A program made the translations under genes and the position numbers. Source: Bradyrhizobium sp. WSM3983 (GTDB lineage: Bacteria; Pseudomonadota; Alphaproteobacteria; Rhizobiales; Xanthobacteraceae). From it: a stretch of 64,000 nt of DNA. Shown here piece by piece: positions 50,934 through 59,163 of this stretch. The stretch covers positions 89,633-153,632 of the forward strand of contig NZ_AXAY01000022.1 in NCBI RefSeq assembly GCF_000473045.1, in the 5' to 3' direction. The notes beneath the pieces were generated by a model. The model searched no databases, had not been told where the DNA came from, and saw nothing but the letters and a program-made list of their open reading frames with translations. Every line of letters begins with the position of its first letter. Position 1 is the first letter of the stretch.

Positions 50934-52121
50934 ATGACCGTTCGCGCGGGCCGGGAATTTCTGGCCATCCCCGGGCCCACCAACATGCCTGACGCGGTGC
51001 TGCAGGCGATGCATCGTCCGGCGATCGACATCTACTCCAACGAGATGCTCGACCTGACTGAAAGCCTGCTCCGCGACATCTCGAATCTGTTCGCGACCAA
51101 GGGCAAGTCCTACATCTACATCGCCAACGGTCACGGCGCCTGGGAGGCCGCGCTGAGCAACGTGCTGTCGCGCGGCGACAAGGTGCTGGTGCTGGAGAGC
51201 GGACGGTTTGCGATCGGCTGGGGCAATGCGGCAGCTTTGATGGGCGCCGAGGTCGAGGTGCTCAAAGGCGACTGGCGCCGTGCGGTGCGGCCGCACGAGG
51301 TCGAGGAGCGGCTGCGCCGCGACACCGAGCACAAGATCAAGGCCGTCGTCGTCGTCCAGATCGATACGGCCTCGGGCGTGCAGAACGATATCGAGGCGAT
51401 CGGCAAGGCGATCAAGGCGGCCGGCCATCCCGCGCTGTACATGGTCGACACCGTGGCCTCGCTCGGCTGCATGCCGTTCGAGATGGACAAATGGGGTGTC
51501 GACGTCGCGATGTCCGGCTCGCAGAAGGGCCTGATGACCCCGCCCGGTCTTGGCTTCGTGTCGGCCAGCGCACGCGCGCAGGACGCGCACAGACGCGCCA
51601 ACATGGCGACGCCCTATTGGAGCTGGAGCGAACGCGAGGGCACCGAGAACTATCGCAAATATGCCGGCACGGCGCCGGTGCATCTGCTGTTCGCTCTGCG
51701 CCAGGCGATCGACCTTATTCACGAAGAGGGCCTGGAGAACGCGTTCCGCCGCCACAGCCTGCTCGGCGAAGCCACGCGGCGCGCGGTCGGCGCATGGACT
51801 GAGGGCCAGGTGCTCGGCTTCAATGTCGCCGAGCCCCATGAGCGCTCCAACACCGTGACCACAGTAACCATGACCGCCGGCCACGATCCCGCGGTGCTGC
51901 AGCGCTATTGCAAGGAGAAGTGCGGCGTGGTGCTCGGCACCGGCATCGGCGACCTCTCGGGCCAGGCCTTCCGCATCGCCCATATGGGCCATGTCAACGC
52001 GCCGATGCTGCTCGGCACGCTCGGCGTCATTGAGATCGGGCTGAACGCGCTGAAGATCCCGCACGGCAAGGGCGGGCTCGAGGCGGCGGTCGCGTATCTC
52101 GGCGAGCAGGTGGCCGCGTAA
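50934..52121 (+). CDS. PLP aminotransferase class V (serine/alanine-glyoxylate type)
   Basis: 395 residues. The N-terminus FLAIPGPTNMPDAVLQAMHR and the PLP lysine K198 in SGSQKGLMTPPGLGFV identify the alanine/serine-glyoxylate aminotransferase group, and VVVVQIDTASGVQNDI and MVDTVASLGCMPFEMDKWGV are typical. In methylotrophs serine-glyoxylate aminotransferase serves the serine cycle; elsewhere it recycles glyoxylate. No other serine-cycle gene is near. AAGGAAGATAGCA precedes the ATG. It ends at a strong bidirectional palindrome shared with the convergent SGNH-like gene. Confidence 0.93.
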   Translation: MTVRAGREFLAIPGPTNMPDAVLQAMHRPAIDIYSNEMLDLTESLLRDISNLFATKGKSYIYIANGHGAWEAALSNVLSRGDKVLVLESGRFAIGWGNAAALMGAEVEVLKGDWRRAVRPHEVEERLRRDTEHKIKAVVVVQIDTASGVQNDIEAIGKAIKAAGHPALYMVDTVASLGCMPFEMDKWGVDVAMSGSQKGLMTPPGLGFVSASARAQDAHRRANMATPYWSWSEREGTENYRKYAGTAPVHLLFALRQAIDLIHEEGLENAFRRHSLLGEATRRAVGAWTEGQVLGFNVAEPHERSNTVTTVTMTAGHDPAVLQRYCKEKCGVVLGTGIGDLSGQAFRIAHMGHVNAPMLLGTLGVIEIGLNALKIPHGKGGLEAAVAYLGEQVAA

Positions 52122-52126
52122 ACGGA

Positions 52127-52204
52127 CTCCGCTGTCGTCCCGTCCTAGTGCGCAATTGCGCACGGGGGCCGGGACCCATACCGCGGGACGACAGCGGAGC
52201 TTTT
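52127..52204. terminator. Bidirectional terminator-like palindrome
   Basis: CTCCGCTGTCGTCCCG (52127-52142) is inverted without mismatch at 52184-52199, followed by CTTTT. A perfect GTGCGCAATTGCGCAC palindrome is inside (52149-52164). It sits 5 bp behind the aminotransferase stop and 7 bp before the stop of the convergent gene, so it probably ends both transcripts. Confidence 0.75.
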
Positions 52205-52206
52205 GG

Positions 52207-53310
52207 CTACGGCTGCGGCACACGATACGCCGCGACCTGCGCCTTCAGCTCATCCAGCGACGCAAGCGGCTTGCTCGGGTCGACCCGGTATTCCCCACTC
52301 GCCAGCCACTGCAACACCTTCGCATCCACCACCCGCGAGTGGTGGATGACGTCGCCGTAATTGCCGAGATCGTGCGTCACTGCCTTGATCGCGCGGAAAT
52401 CATGAAGGCGCACATTGGGTAGCTGCGTCAGGCGGGTCGCGACGAGCGCTGTGAGATCCGTGACGATCTTCAGCGTCTCGGGCGAGGCATCGCGCATCGC
52501 GACGAATTGCAGCATCGAATAGGGCGGGAAGTAGATGTCGAACGTCACGTCCGGATGGCGCGTGATCAAGCCGACCGCATCTTGCTCGAAATGCCGCACC
52601 ATGGCGTCGTAACCATAGCCTTCGCCGAGGAAGCGGCTGCGCGAGGGCGCGGTGATGTAGGCGAATGAGTCCAGCGCCTTCTTCGCGTTATAATCACGCG
52701 CGGCGTCGAAATCCCGCGGCAGCGCGTAGATGTCGTCGACATCAGCCAGTGCGAACTTGACGGGCAGATAAGGCGCCGTCCGGGTCAGCGGCTCCCGCAA
52801 CGGCGGGGTGGACCGCAGCAGCGCGAATAGCGACTCCTTCGCCATTGCCGCACTGAACAGATAAGACGCAATCCCCTTGGCCGTCCTGCGATAGAGATCG
52901 ACGGACAGATAAGGATCAGCCTCGATGCCGGTCGCATCGACAAAGATAAAATCGTCCATCTCCCAGATCACGCGCCGGGCGCCACGCTCGATCGCCTGTT
53001 CCAGCACGAATGCTTGCTGACGCGAATTGGATCCGGTCATCGCCAGCTTGAGCGAATGCACGCCAAGCACGCCATCGATGTCGCTCTGACGAAAGTGAAT
53101 CGCAAGCGAGGTGCCCATGAAGGCGGTGTCGAACGACTGGCTGCGGATCAGCCCGGCATTCTGCACGCGCGTGTCGTCGGAATAGAAGGCCAGACGCGAG
53201 GGGCGAAACAATTGCAGGGGATCGACGAGATAGGTGAGCACTGCTGCGCCCAGCACGCACGCGATGCTCGCGAGCAGAAGACGCTTCAGATGTGTGAACG
53301 CGCCCCGCAT
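52207..53310 (-). CDS. AlgX/AlgJ-like membrane-anchored partner of an MBOAT acyltransferase
   Basis: 367 residues. One N-terminal membrane helix (LLLASIACVLGAAVLTYLVD) and a periplasmic domain with the SGNH-like motif FDTAFMGTSLAIHF and later HDLGNYGDVIHHS, where a Asp/His pair could complete a catalytic site. The protein occupies the position of AlgJ/AlgX-like proteins that move acetyl groups from an MBOAT protein to a polysaccharide. Its ATG overlaps the MBOAT stop by 1 bp, so the pair is coupled. The acceptor glycan is unknown; no polysaccharide synthase is adjacent. SGNH assignment is moderate. Confidence 0.8.
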   Translation of the reverse strand: MRGAFTHLKRLLLASIACVLGAAVLTYLVDPLQLFRPSRLAFYSDDTRVQNAGLIRSQSFDTAFMGTSLAIHFRQSDIDGVLGVHSLKLAMTGSNSRQQAFVLEQAIERGARRVIWEMDDFIFVDATGIEADPYLSVDLYRRTAKGIASYLFSAAMAKESLFALLRSTPPLREPLTRTAPYLPVKFALADVDDIYALPRDFDAARDYNAKKALDSFAYITAPSRSRFLGEGYGYDAMVRHFEQDAVGLITRHPDVTFDIYFPPYSMLQFVAMRDASPETLKIVTDLTALVATRLTQLPNVRLHDFRAIKAVTHDLGNYGDVIHHSRVVDAKVLQWLASGEYRVDPSKPLASLDELKAQVAAYRVPQP

Positions 53311-54746
53311 CAGAACCGGAAATAGATGAATTCGCTGTGGCTCTGGATGCCCAGAATGCCAAACGCAAGCACCAGCGACGCGCCATAAAGAAACAGTGGC
53401 CGCATGCGCCCCGCCCGCAAGGCCTCGCCGACCCGGCGATCGCCGTGATCATAGCCCATGATCGCTTGCGTGTTCGGCGCCAGCCACACGAGTACGGCAT
53501 AGATCGCGACCAGCACCAGCGCCGCGATCTCCTCGCGGCCGAAGGCGATGTTTGAGGGATCAGCCATGGCGTAGAGAACCCGCAGCGCCCGCGCAACACT
53601 TTCGGCGCGGAAGAACACCCAGGCGATGACGACGGCGAGGAAAGTCAGCACGGCTCCGGCAATGCGGACCGGGCGCGCAAGAGCCGGCGGGACACTCGGT
53701 ACAAGCGCGTTGAAGGCGTGGTTGATGCAGAGATAGGCGCCGTGCAGCGCGCCCCACACCACAAACGTCCAGGCCGCGCCGTGCCAGAGCCCACCGAGCA
53801 GCATCGTGATCATCAGATTGACGTAGCGCAGGACGCGGCCACGGCGATTGCCGCCGAGCGGGATGTAGAGATAGTCGCGCAGGAACTGCGACAGCGTCAT
53901 GTGCCAGCAACGCCAGAACGCGACGATGCTGGTGGCCTTGTAAGGCGAGTTGAAATTGACGGGCAGGAAGATGCCAAACATCAGCGATATCCCGATCGCC
54001 ATGTCGGAATAGCCGGAGAAGTCGAAATAGAGCTGAAACGTATAAGCGAGCGCGCCGAGCCAGGCCTGGTCAAAACTTGGCGAGCGCGCCTCGAAGGCGA
54101 GCGCGACCAGCGGCTGGATGCCGTCGGCAAGGCACGTCTTCTTGAACAGGCCGATGGCGAAGATGATCACACCGCACAGGATCAGATGTGTGTCGGGACG
54201 CTTGGTTTCCTTCCGCGCGAATTGCGGGATCATGTCCTTGTGGTGGAGGATCGGCCCCGCAATCAGATGCGGAAAGTAAGTCACGAACAGCGCATAATGC
54301 GGCAGCGCATAGGCCGCGACCTGACCACGATACGCATCCACGAGGGATGCGATCTGGGTGAACGTGTAGAAGGAGATGCCGACCGGCAGCAGGATGTGGA
54401 CAGCGACATGCGTGCCGGCCAGCGCATTGATATTCTCGGTGACGAAGCCGGCATATTTGAAGATGCCGAGCACGAGGAGATCGCCGGCAACGCCAAAAGC
54501 GAGCGCCGCCTTTCGCCGCGACGGACCAAGCTTCGCTACAATGAGGAGATGGCCGACGCCATAATTGAAGGCGATCGACAGCAACAGCAAGGCCACGAAC
54601 GGCCAGTTGCCGATGGCGTAGAAGGTGATCGAGGCCAGCGCCAGCCAGATCACCGGGGTCAGGTTGCTGCGCCGCCCCAGCCAAAAATAGCCGGCCAGCA
54701 CGGCAGGAAGGAACAGCAGGATGAACGGATAGGAATTGAACAGCAT
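53310..54746 (-). CDS. MBOAT family O-acyltransferase (AlgI-like)
   Basis: 478-residue integral membrane protein with about ten to twelve helices. The active-site region is conserved: FWRCWHMTLSQFLRDYLYIP and LGGLWHGAAWTFVVWGALHG, where the second His is the expected catalytic residue. AlgI-like proteins pass acetyl groups across the inner membrane for O-acetylation of exopolysaccharide, alginate or cellulose. The start is the ATG at 54746 (MLFNSYPFILLF). It is first of a two-gene operon with the AlgX/J-like gene. Confidence 0.93.
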   Translation of the reverse strand: MLFNSYPFILLFLPAVLAGYFWLGRRSNLTPVIWLALASITFYAIGNWPFVALLLLSIAFNYGVGHLLIVAKLGPSRRKAALAFGVAGDLLVLGIFKYAGFVTENINALAGTHVAVHILLPVGISFYTFTQIASLVDAYRGQVAAYALPHYALFVTYFPHLIAGPILHHKDMIPQFARKETKRPDTHLILCGVIIFAIGLFKKTCLADGIQPLVALAFEARSPSFDQAWLGALAYTFQLYFDFSGYSDMAIGISLMFGIFLPVNFNSPYKATSIVAFWRCWHMTLSQFLRDYLYIPLGGNRRGRVLRYVNLMITMLLGGLWHGAAWTFVVWGALHGAYLCINHAFNALVPSVPPALARPVRIAGAVLTFLAVVIAWVFFRAESVARALRVLYAMADPSNIAFGREEIAALVLVAIYAVLVWLAPNTQAIMGYDHGDRRVGEALRAGRMRPLFLYGASLVLAFGILGIQSHSEFIYFRF

Positions 54747-54879
54747 CAGGCTGGACCGGCGGCGGGACTATCGCCCCTAAAGCATACAAAGGCCCCGTCA
54801 ACAACCCGGCGACTTGAAGCAGCGACGCGCTGGCAATTCGCGAAGTCGGGACGATATAAGATGGAATACGCGCTGCTTC

Positions 54880-54960
54880 TTCTCCCTCTCCCCGTTCTTA
54901 CGGGGCCGGGACGAGCTACGCTCGTCCTGAGAGGGTTGGGGTCGCAAGCGGGGCGAGGTG
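54880..54960. repeat. Degenerate palindromic repeat before the oligopeptidase gene
   Basis: CTCCCTCTCCCCG and GAGAGGGTTGGGG form weak outer arms; GGACGAG-CTACG-CTCGTCC (54909-54927) is a perfect inner hairpin. It resembles the CTCCCTCTCCCC hairpin at 57107-57142 behind the same oligopeptidase gene, so related elements flank that gene. It lies in the 254-bp divergent region in front of the oligopeptidase start. Confidence 0.55.
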
Positions 54961-55000
54961 AAGAAAGAGCACCGCGCGAACGAGACATGATGAGGATCGA

Positions 55001-57100
55001 GTGACCCAGGACAAAACACCTCCCCAACCGCCCGTCGCCCCGCGCCGGCCGCATTCCTTTACCCATCACGACATCACCGTGACCGACGACTATGCCTGGC
55101 TGAAGGACGCGAAATGGCAGGAGGTGCTGCGCGAGCCAGCGGTGCTCGATCCCGACATCCGCAAATATCTGGATGAGGAAAACGGCTACACCGAGAGCCT
55201 GCTGGGCCACACAGCAAGCCTGCAGAAGACGCTGGTGCGCGAAATGCGCGGGCGCATCAAGGAGGACGATTCCAGTGTGCCGTCGCCGGACGGACCGTTC
55301 GCCTATTTCCGCAAATTCCGCGCGGGCGGCCAGCACGAGCTGTTCGGCCGCATGCCGCGAGAGGGCGGCGAGGTCCAGATCGTGCTCGACGGCGATGCGC
55401 TCGCGAAAGACCACAAATATTTCAAGTTCGGCGGCAGCCGCCATTCGGACGATCACAAGCTGCAGGCCTGGAGCGCCGACACCAAGGGTTCGGAATATTT
55501 CACGATCCGCGTCCGCGACTGGGCTACGGCCACGGACCTCGACGACGTCGTCGAGGAGACCGATGGCGGCGTCGTCTGGAGCAAGGATGCGAAGTCCTTC
55601 TTCTATGTGAAGCTCGACGACAATCACCGGCCGATGCAGGTGTGGCGGCACATGCTCGGCACCAAACAGGCCGACGACGAGCTGGTCTATGAAGAGCAGG
55701 ATTCCGGCTGGTTCACCCATCTGCATGAGAGTACCAGCGGCCGCTTCTGCGTGATCGCCGGCGGCGACCACGAGACCAGCGAGCAGCGGCTGATCGATCT
55801 CGCCCATCCCGAAGCCCCGCCGCGCCTGGTCGCAGCGCGTGAAGAGGGCGTGCAATATTCGCTCGCCGATCGCGGCGACGAGCTGTTCATCCTCACCAAC
55901 GCCGGTGATGCCATTGACTTCAAGATCGTCACCGCGCCGCTGAGTCACCCCGAACGCGAGAACTGGCGCGACCTGATCCCCTATCGTCCCGGCATCTACA
56001 TCATCGACCTCGATCTCTATTCCGGCCATCTGGTGCGGCTTGAGCGGGCCAATGCGCTGCCGGCGATCGTGATCCGCGACATCACGACCAAGGAGGAGCA
56101 CGCCATCGCCTTCGACGAAGCCGCCTATTCGCTCGACACGATGGGCTCCTACGAATTCGACACGACGAATTTGCGCTTCGCCTATTCGTCGATGACGACG
56201 CCGTCGGAAGTCTACGACTACGACATGGCGAAGCGGACGCGCATCCTTCGCAAGCGCCAGGAGATTCCGTCCGGTCACAACGCCGCCGATTATGTCACCA
56301 CCCGGATCATGGCGAAGACACAAGATGGCGCGGAGGTGCCGGTTTCGATCCTCTATCGCCGCGGCCTAAAACTCGACGGCGCGGCGCCGCTGCTGCTCTA
56401 CGGTTACGGCTCCTACGGCATGGCGATGCCGGCTTCGTTCAACGCCAACCGCCTGTCGCTGGTCGATCGTGGCTTCGTCTACGCTATCGCCCATATTCGC
56501 GGCGGCGCCGACAAAGGCTGGGGCTGGTATCTCGACGGCAAGCGCGAGAAGAAGACGAATTCATTCGACGATTTTGCCGCCAGCGCCCGCGCGCTGATCG
56601 ATGCGGAATACACGAGCCGCAAGCGTATCGTCGGCCATGGCGGCTCGGCCGGCGGCATGCTGATGGGCGCGGTCGCCAACCGTGCCGGCGAATTGTTCGC
56701 CGGCATCGTCGCCGAAGTGCCGTTCGTCGACGTGCTCAACACCATGCTCGACGACACGCTGCCGCTGACGCCGCCGGAATGGCCGGAATGGGGCAACCCG
56801 ATCGAGAGCGATCAGGATTTTCGCACAATCCTGTCCTACTCGCCCTACGACAATGTCGCGGCGAAGGACTACCCGGCAATCCTGGCGATGGGCGGATTGA
56901 CCGATCCGCGCGTCACCTATTGGGAGCCCGCCAAATGGATCGCCCGCCTGCGCGCGACGATGACGGGCGGCGGTCCGGTGCTGTTGCGCACCAACATGGG
57001 CGCCGGCCACGGCGGCGCCTCGGGACGCTTTGACCGGCTCGACGAAGTCGCGATCGTGTATGCGTTTGCGCTGTGGGCGACGGGGATGGCGCAGGCGTGA
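55001..57100 (+). CDS. ptrB: Oligopeptidase B (S9A prolyl-oligopeptidase family)
   Basis: 699 residues, the length of oligopeptidase B. The N-terminus (PRRPHSFTHHDITVTDDYAW) and propeller repeats lead to the alpha/beta hydrolase domain. The catalytic triad is S549 (GHGGSAGGM), D635 (GGLTDPRVTYWEP) and H670 (GAGHGGASGRF), with spacings of 86 and 35 that match E. coli OpdB closely. It would cleave short peptides after Arg or Lys in the cytosol; no signal peptide is present. The start is GTG at 55001 (MTQDKTPPQPP) with GAGGATC upstream. It is followed by a strong hairpin before the convergent SMP-30 gene. Confidence 0.93.
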   Translation: MTQDKTPPQPPVAPRRPHSFTHHDITVTDDYAWLKDAKWQEVLREPAVLDPDIRKYLDEENGYTESLLGHTASLQKTLVREMRGRIKEDDSSVPSPDGPFAYFRKFRAGGQHELFGRMPREGGEVQIVLDGDALAKDHKYFKFGGSRHSDDHKLQAWSADTKGSEYFTIRVRDWATATDLDDVVEETDGGVVWSKDAKSFFYVKLDDNHRPMQVWRHMLGTKQADDELVYEEQDSGWFTHLHESTSGRFCVIAGGDHETSEQRLIDLAHPEAPPRLVAAREEGVQYSLADRGDELFILTNAGDAIDFKIVTAPLSHPERENWRDLIPYRPGIYIIDLDLYSGHLVRLERANALPAIVIRDITTKEEHAIAFDEAAYSLDTMGSYEFDTTNLRFAYSSMTTPSEVYDYDMAKRTRILRKRQEIPSGHNAADYVTTRIMAKTQDGAEVPVSILYRRGLKLDGAAPLLLYGYGSYGMAMPASFNANRLSLVDRGFVYAIAHIRGGADKGWGWYLDGKREKKTNSFDDFAASARALIDAEYTSRKRIVGHGGSAGGMLMGAVANRAGELFAGIVAEVPFVDVLNTMLDDTLPLTPPEWPEWGNPIESDQDFRTILSYSPYDNVAAKDYPAILAMGGLTDPRVTYWEPAKWIARLRATMTGGGPVLLRTNMGAGHGGASGRFDRLDEVAIVYAFALWATGMAQA

Positions 57101-57106
57101 TCTTCT

Positions 57107-57142
57107 CCCTCTCCCCGCTTGCGGCCGCTTGCGGGGAGAGGG
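57107..57142. terminator. Hairpin between convergent oligopeptidase and SMP-30 genes
   Basis: CCCTCTCCCCGC and GCGGGGAGAGGG form a perfect 12-bp stem with a 12-nt loop. It starts 7 bp behind the oligopeptidase stop and ends 13 bp before the stop of the convergent gene. There is no T tail, but the stem is long and GC-rich, so it is probably a termination or 3'-end protection element. Confidence 0.65.
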
Positions 57143-57154
57143 ATAGGCAAAGAC

Positions 57155-58246
57155 TCACACCGCCCCGTGCGCCTCCACATAGAGCGCGTAGATGGAATGG
57201 CAGCTCGCCATATAGAGGCGGTTATTCTTCGGCCCACCGAAGCAGAGATTTTCGCAGCGTTCGGGCAGCTTGATGAAGGCGAGCGGCTTGCCTTCAGGGT
57301 TGAACACCATGACGCCGTCGAGATCTTCCGACTTGCCCTTGAGCTGGTAGACCTTGCGGCCGCCGACATCGCTCGGCTCGGACTGCAATGCGCCGTTCGA
57401 GCCCCAGCCGCACCAGAGATTGCCGTCGCGGTCCACGCGAAAGCCGTCGAGCGAGCCCTGGTCGGCGGCATCGATCAACTTGGTCTTGCCGTTCAGGCTA
57501 CCGTCGTCGCCGACATTGTAGCTCCAGATGCTGCGGTTGGGCGTGCCCTTCCACTCGACGACATAGAGCTTCTTCTCGTCCGGCGAGAAGGCGATGCCAT
57601 TCGGATTGACGAGGTCGGTGAGCACGGCGGTGAGCTTGCCGTCCTTGGCGATGCGGTAGACGTTGGTGGTGGCCTGCTCCGGCTTCTCCTTCTTGCCCTC
57701 CCACTCGCCGCCGATGCCGAAGGTGGGATCGGTGAACCAGATGCTGTCGTCGGACTTCACCACGATGTCGTTCGGCGCGTTCAGCCGCTTGCCCTCGAAC
57801 TTGTCGGCGAGCACGGTGATCGTGCCGTCCTTCTCGGTGCGGGTGATACGGCGCGTGACGGAGTGCTCGCAGGTGACGAGGCGGCCCTGACGGTCGCGCG
57901 CATTGCCGTTGGCGTAATTGGCGTTGGCGCGGAACACGCTGGTCTGCCCGGTCTTCTCGTCGAACCTCATGATCCGGTTGTTGGGGATGTCGGAGAACAG
58001 CAGATAGCTCCCTTCCGGGAAATAGACCGGACCTTCGGCCCAACGCAGGCCGGTTGCGACCTGCTCGAGGGTCGAGGAATAGAGCCGGTATTTCGCAAAG
58101 CTCGGATCGAGGATCTGGACGGCCGGGTCCGGATAGCGCTGAGCCGGCGTGAACGGAAACGACTGGGCGCCGGCAACGCGGGTGAGAAGCGTCGAAGCCG
58201 CCGCCGCGCCAGCGCCGGACAAGAGATTGCGTCGCGTGAAAGTCAT
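57155..58246 (-). CDS. Tat-exported SMP-30/gluconolactonase family protein
   Basis: 363 residues with a twin-arginine signal (MTFTRRNLLSGAGAAAASTL). The six-bladed propeller carries the metal ligands of the SMP-30 lactonases: Glu in GLRWAEGPVYF, Asn in NAPNDIVVKSDD and Asp in GSLDGFRVDRDGN. It would open a sugar lactone in the periplasm to the free acid. The ATG at 58246 with GGGAGGACTCTT upstream is preferred over a frame 11 codons longer. It lies 75 bp behind the RraA-like gene on the same strand and is the last gene of the sugar-acid cluster. Confidence 0.9.
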   Translation of the reverse strand: MTFTRRNLLSGAGAAAASTLLTRVAGAQSFPFTPAQRYPDPAVQILDPSFAKYRLYSSTLEQVATGLRWAEGPVYFPEGSYLLFSDIPNNRIMRFDEKTGQTSVFRANANYANGNARDRQGRLVTCEHSVTRRITRTEKDGTITVLADKFEGKRLNAPNDIVVKSDDSIWFTDPTFGIGGEWEGKKEKPEQATTNVYRIAKDGKLTAVLTDLVNPNGIAFSPDEKKLYVVEWKGTPNRSIWSYNVGDDGSLNGKTKLIDAADQGSLDGFRVDRDGNLWCGWGSNGALQSEPSDVGGRKVYQLKGKSEDLDGVMVFNPEGKPLAFIKLPERCENLCFGGPKNNRLYMASCHSIYALYVEAHGAV

Positions 58247-58321
58247 AAGAGTCCTCCCTGCTTGATAAAAGGCCGGCACTTGATGTGGCCGGCCTGCTTG
58301 AAGTGGTCGTGATGCGTAACC

Positions 58322-59041
58322 TTACCGGCCGTTCTTCTTCCGCCATTCCGCGAAGTCGGTGAGCGTCTGCGGATCGGTCGCGGGATAGAGACCGAAGATA
58401 CTACGGCCTTTGCCTACTTCCTCGGTGACGAAATCCTCGAAGGCGGTCATCTCGAAGGTCTCGTTCGCGATCTCATCCGCGAGATGCGCGGGGATCACGA
58501 TGACGCCGTCGGCATCCCCCAGAATGACGTCGCCCGGAAACACCGGGGCGTCGCCGCAACCGATGGGAACGTTGATCTCGATCGCCTGATGCAGAGTCAA
58601 ATTGGTCGGCGCGCTCGGGCGATGGTGATAGGCGGGAATGCCGAGCTTTGCGATCTCGGCAGAGTCGCGAAAGCCGCCGTCGGTGACGACACCGGCGACA
58701 CCGCGCTTCATCAAGCGCGTCACCAGGATCGCGCCCGCGGAGGCCGCGCGCGCGTCCTTGCGGCTGTCCATCACCAGCACGCTGCCTGCCGGACAATCCT
58801 CGACCGCCTTGCGCTGCGGATGGCTGTGATCCCTAAAGACGTCGATCGTATTGAGATCCTCGCGCGCCGGCATGTAGCGCAGCGTGAAGGCCTCGCCGAC
58901 CATGGTCGGCTGATCGGCGCCGAGAGGGTGCACATCCTGGATCATCTGGATGCGCAGGCCGCGCTTGAACAATGCGGTGGCGACGGTGGCAGTGGACACG
59001 GATTTGAGCTTGTTGCGGGTGGCTTCGCTGAGTTTTGACAT
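58322..59041 (-). CDS. RraA-like protein, probable HMG/oxaloacetate-type aldolase
   Basis: 239 residues of the RraA/HMG-aldolase fold: AGSVLVMDSRKDARAASAGA, GVVTDGGFRD and GDVILGDADGVIVIP. The metal-loop Gly-Gly-x-R-D is present, which marks aldolase/decarboxylase members rather than the RNase E inhibitor proper. Its place between a sugar-acid dehydratase and a lactonase suggests it cleaves a 2-keto-3-deoxy acid or its derivative into pyruvate and an aldehyde. The ATG at 59041 (MSKLSEATRNK) is used; a 19-codon longer frame runs into the repeat. A family B repeat separates it from the dehydratase gene. Confidence 0.87.
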   Translation of the reverse strand: MSKLSEATRNKLKSVSTATVATALFKRGLRIQMIQDVHPLGADQPTMVGEAFTLRYMPAREDLNTIDVFRDHSHPQRKAVEDCPAGSVLVMDSRKDARAASAGAILVTRLMKRGVAGVVTDGGFRDSAEIAKLGIPAYHHRPSAPTNLTLHQAIEINVPIGCGDAPVFPGDVILGDADGVIVIPAHLADEIANETFEMTAFEDFVTEEVGKGRSIFGLYPATDPQTLTDFAEWRKKNGR

Positions 59042-59060
59042 GGGTGTACTCACTTTCTTG

Positions 59061-59160
59061 TCATTCCGGGGCGCGCGTAGCGCGAACCCGGAAACCATCG
59101 GGCCGCAAACGCTGTGGTGAAATGGGTTCCGGGTTCGCGCTTCGCGCGCCCCGGAACGAC
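59061..59160. repeat. Palindromic repeat, family B copy 2
   Basis: TCATTCCGGGGCGCGCG at the left and CGCGCGCCCCGGAACGA at the right form the arms; GAACCCGGAAACC and GGGTTCCGGGTTC pair inside. It is closely related to 17461-17561. It begins 19 bp before the RraA-like ATG and ends 3 bp from the dehydratase stop, so it sits inside a likely operon and could uncouple the two genes. Confidence 0.85.
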
Positions 59161-59163
59161 GGA

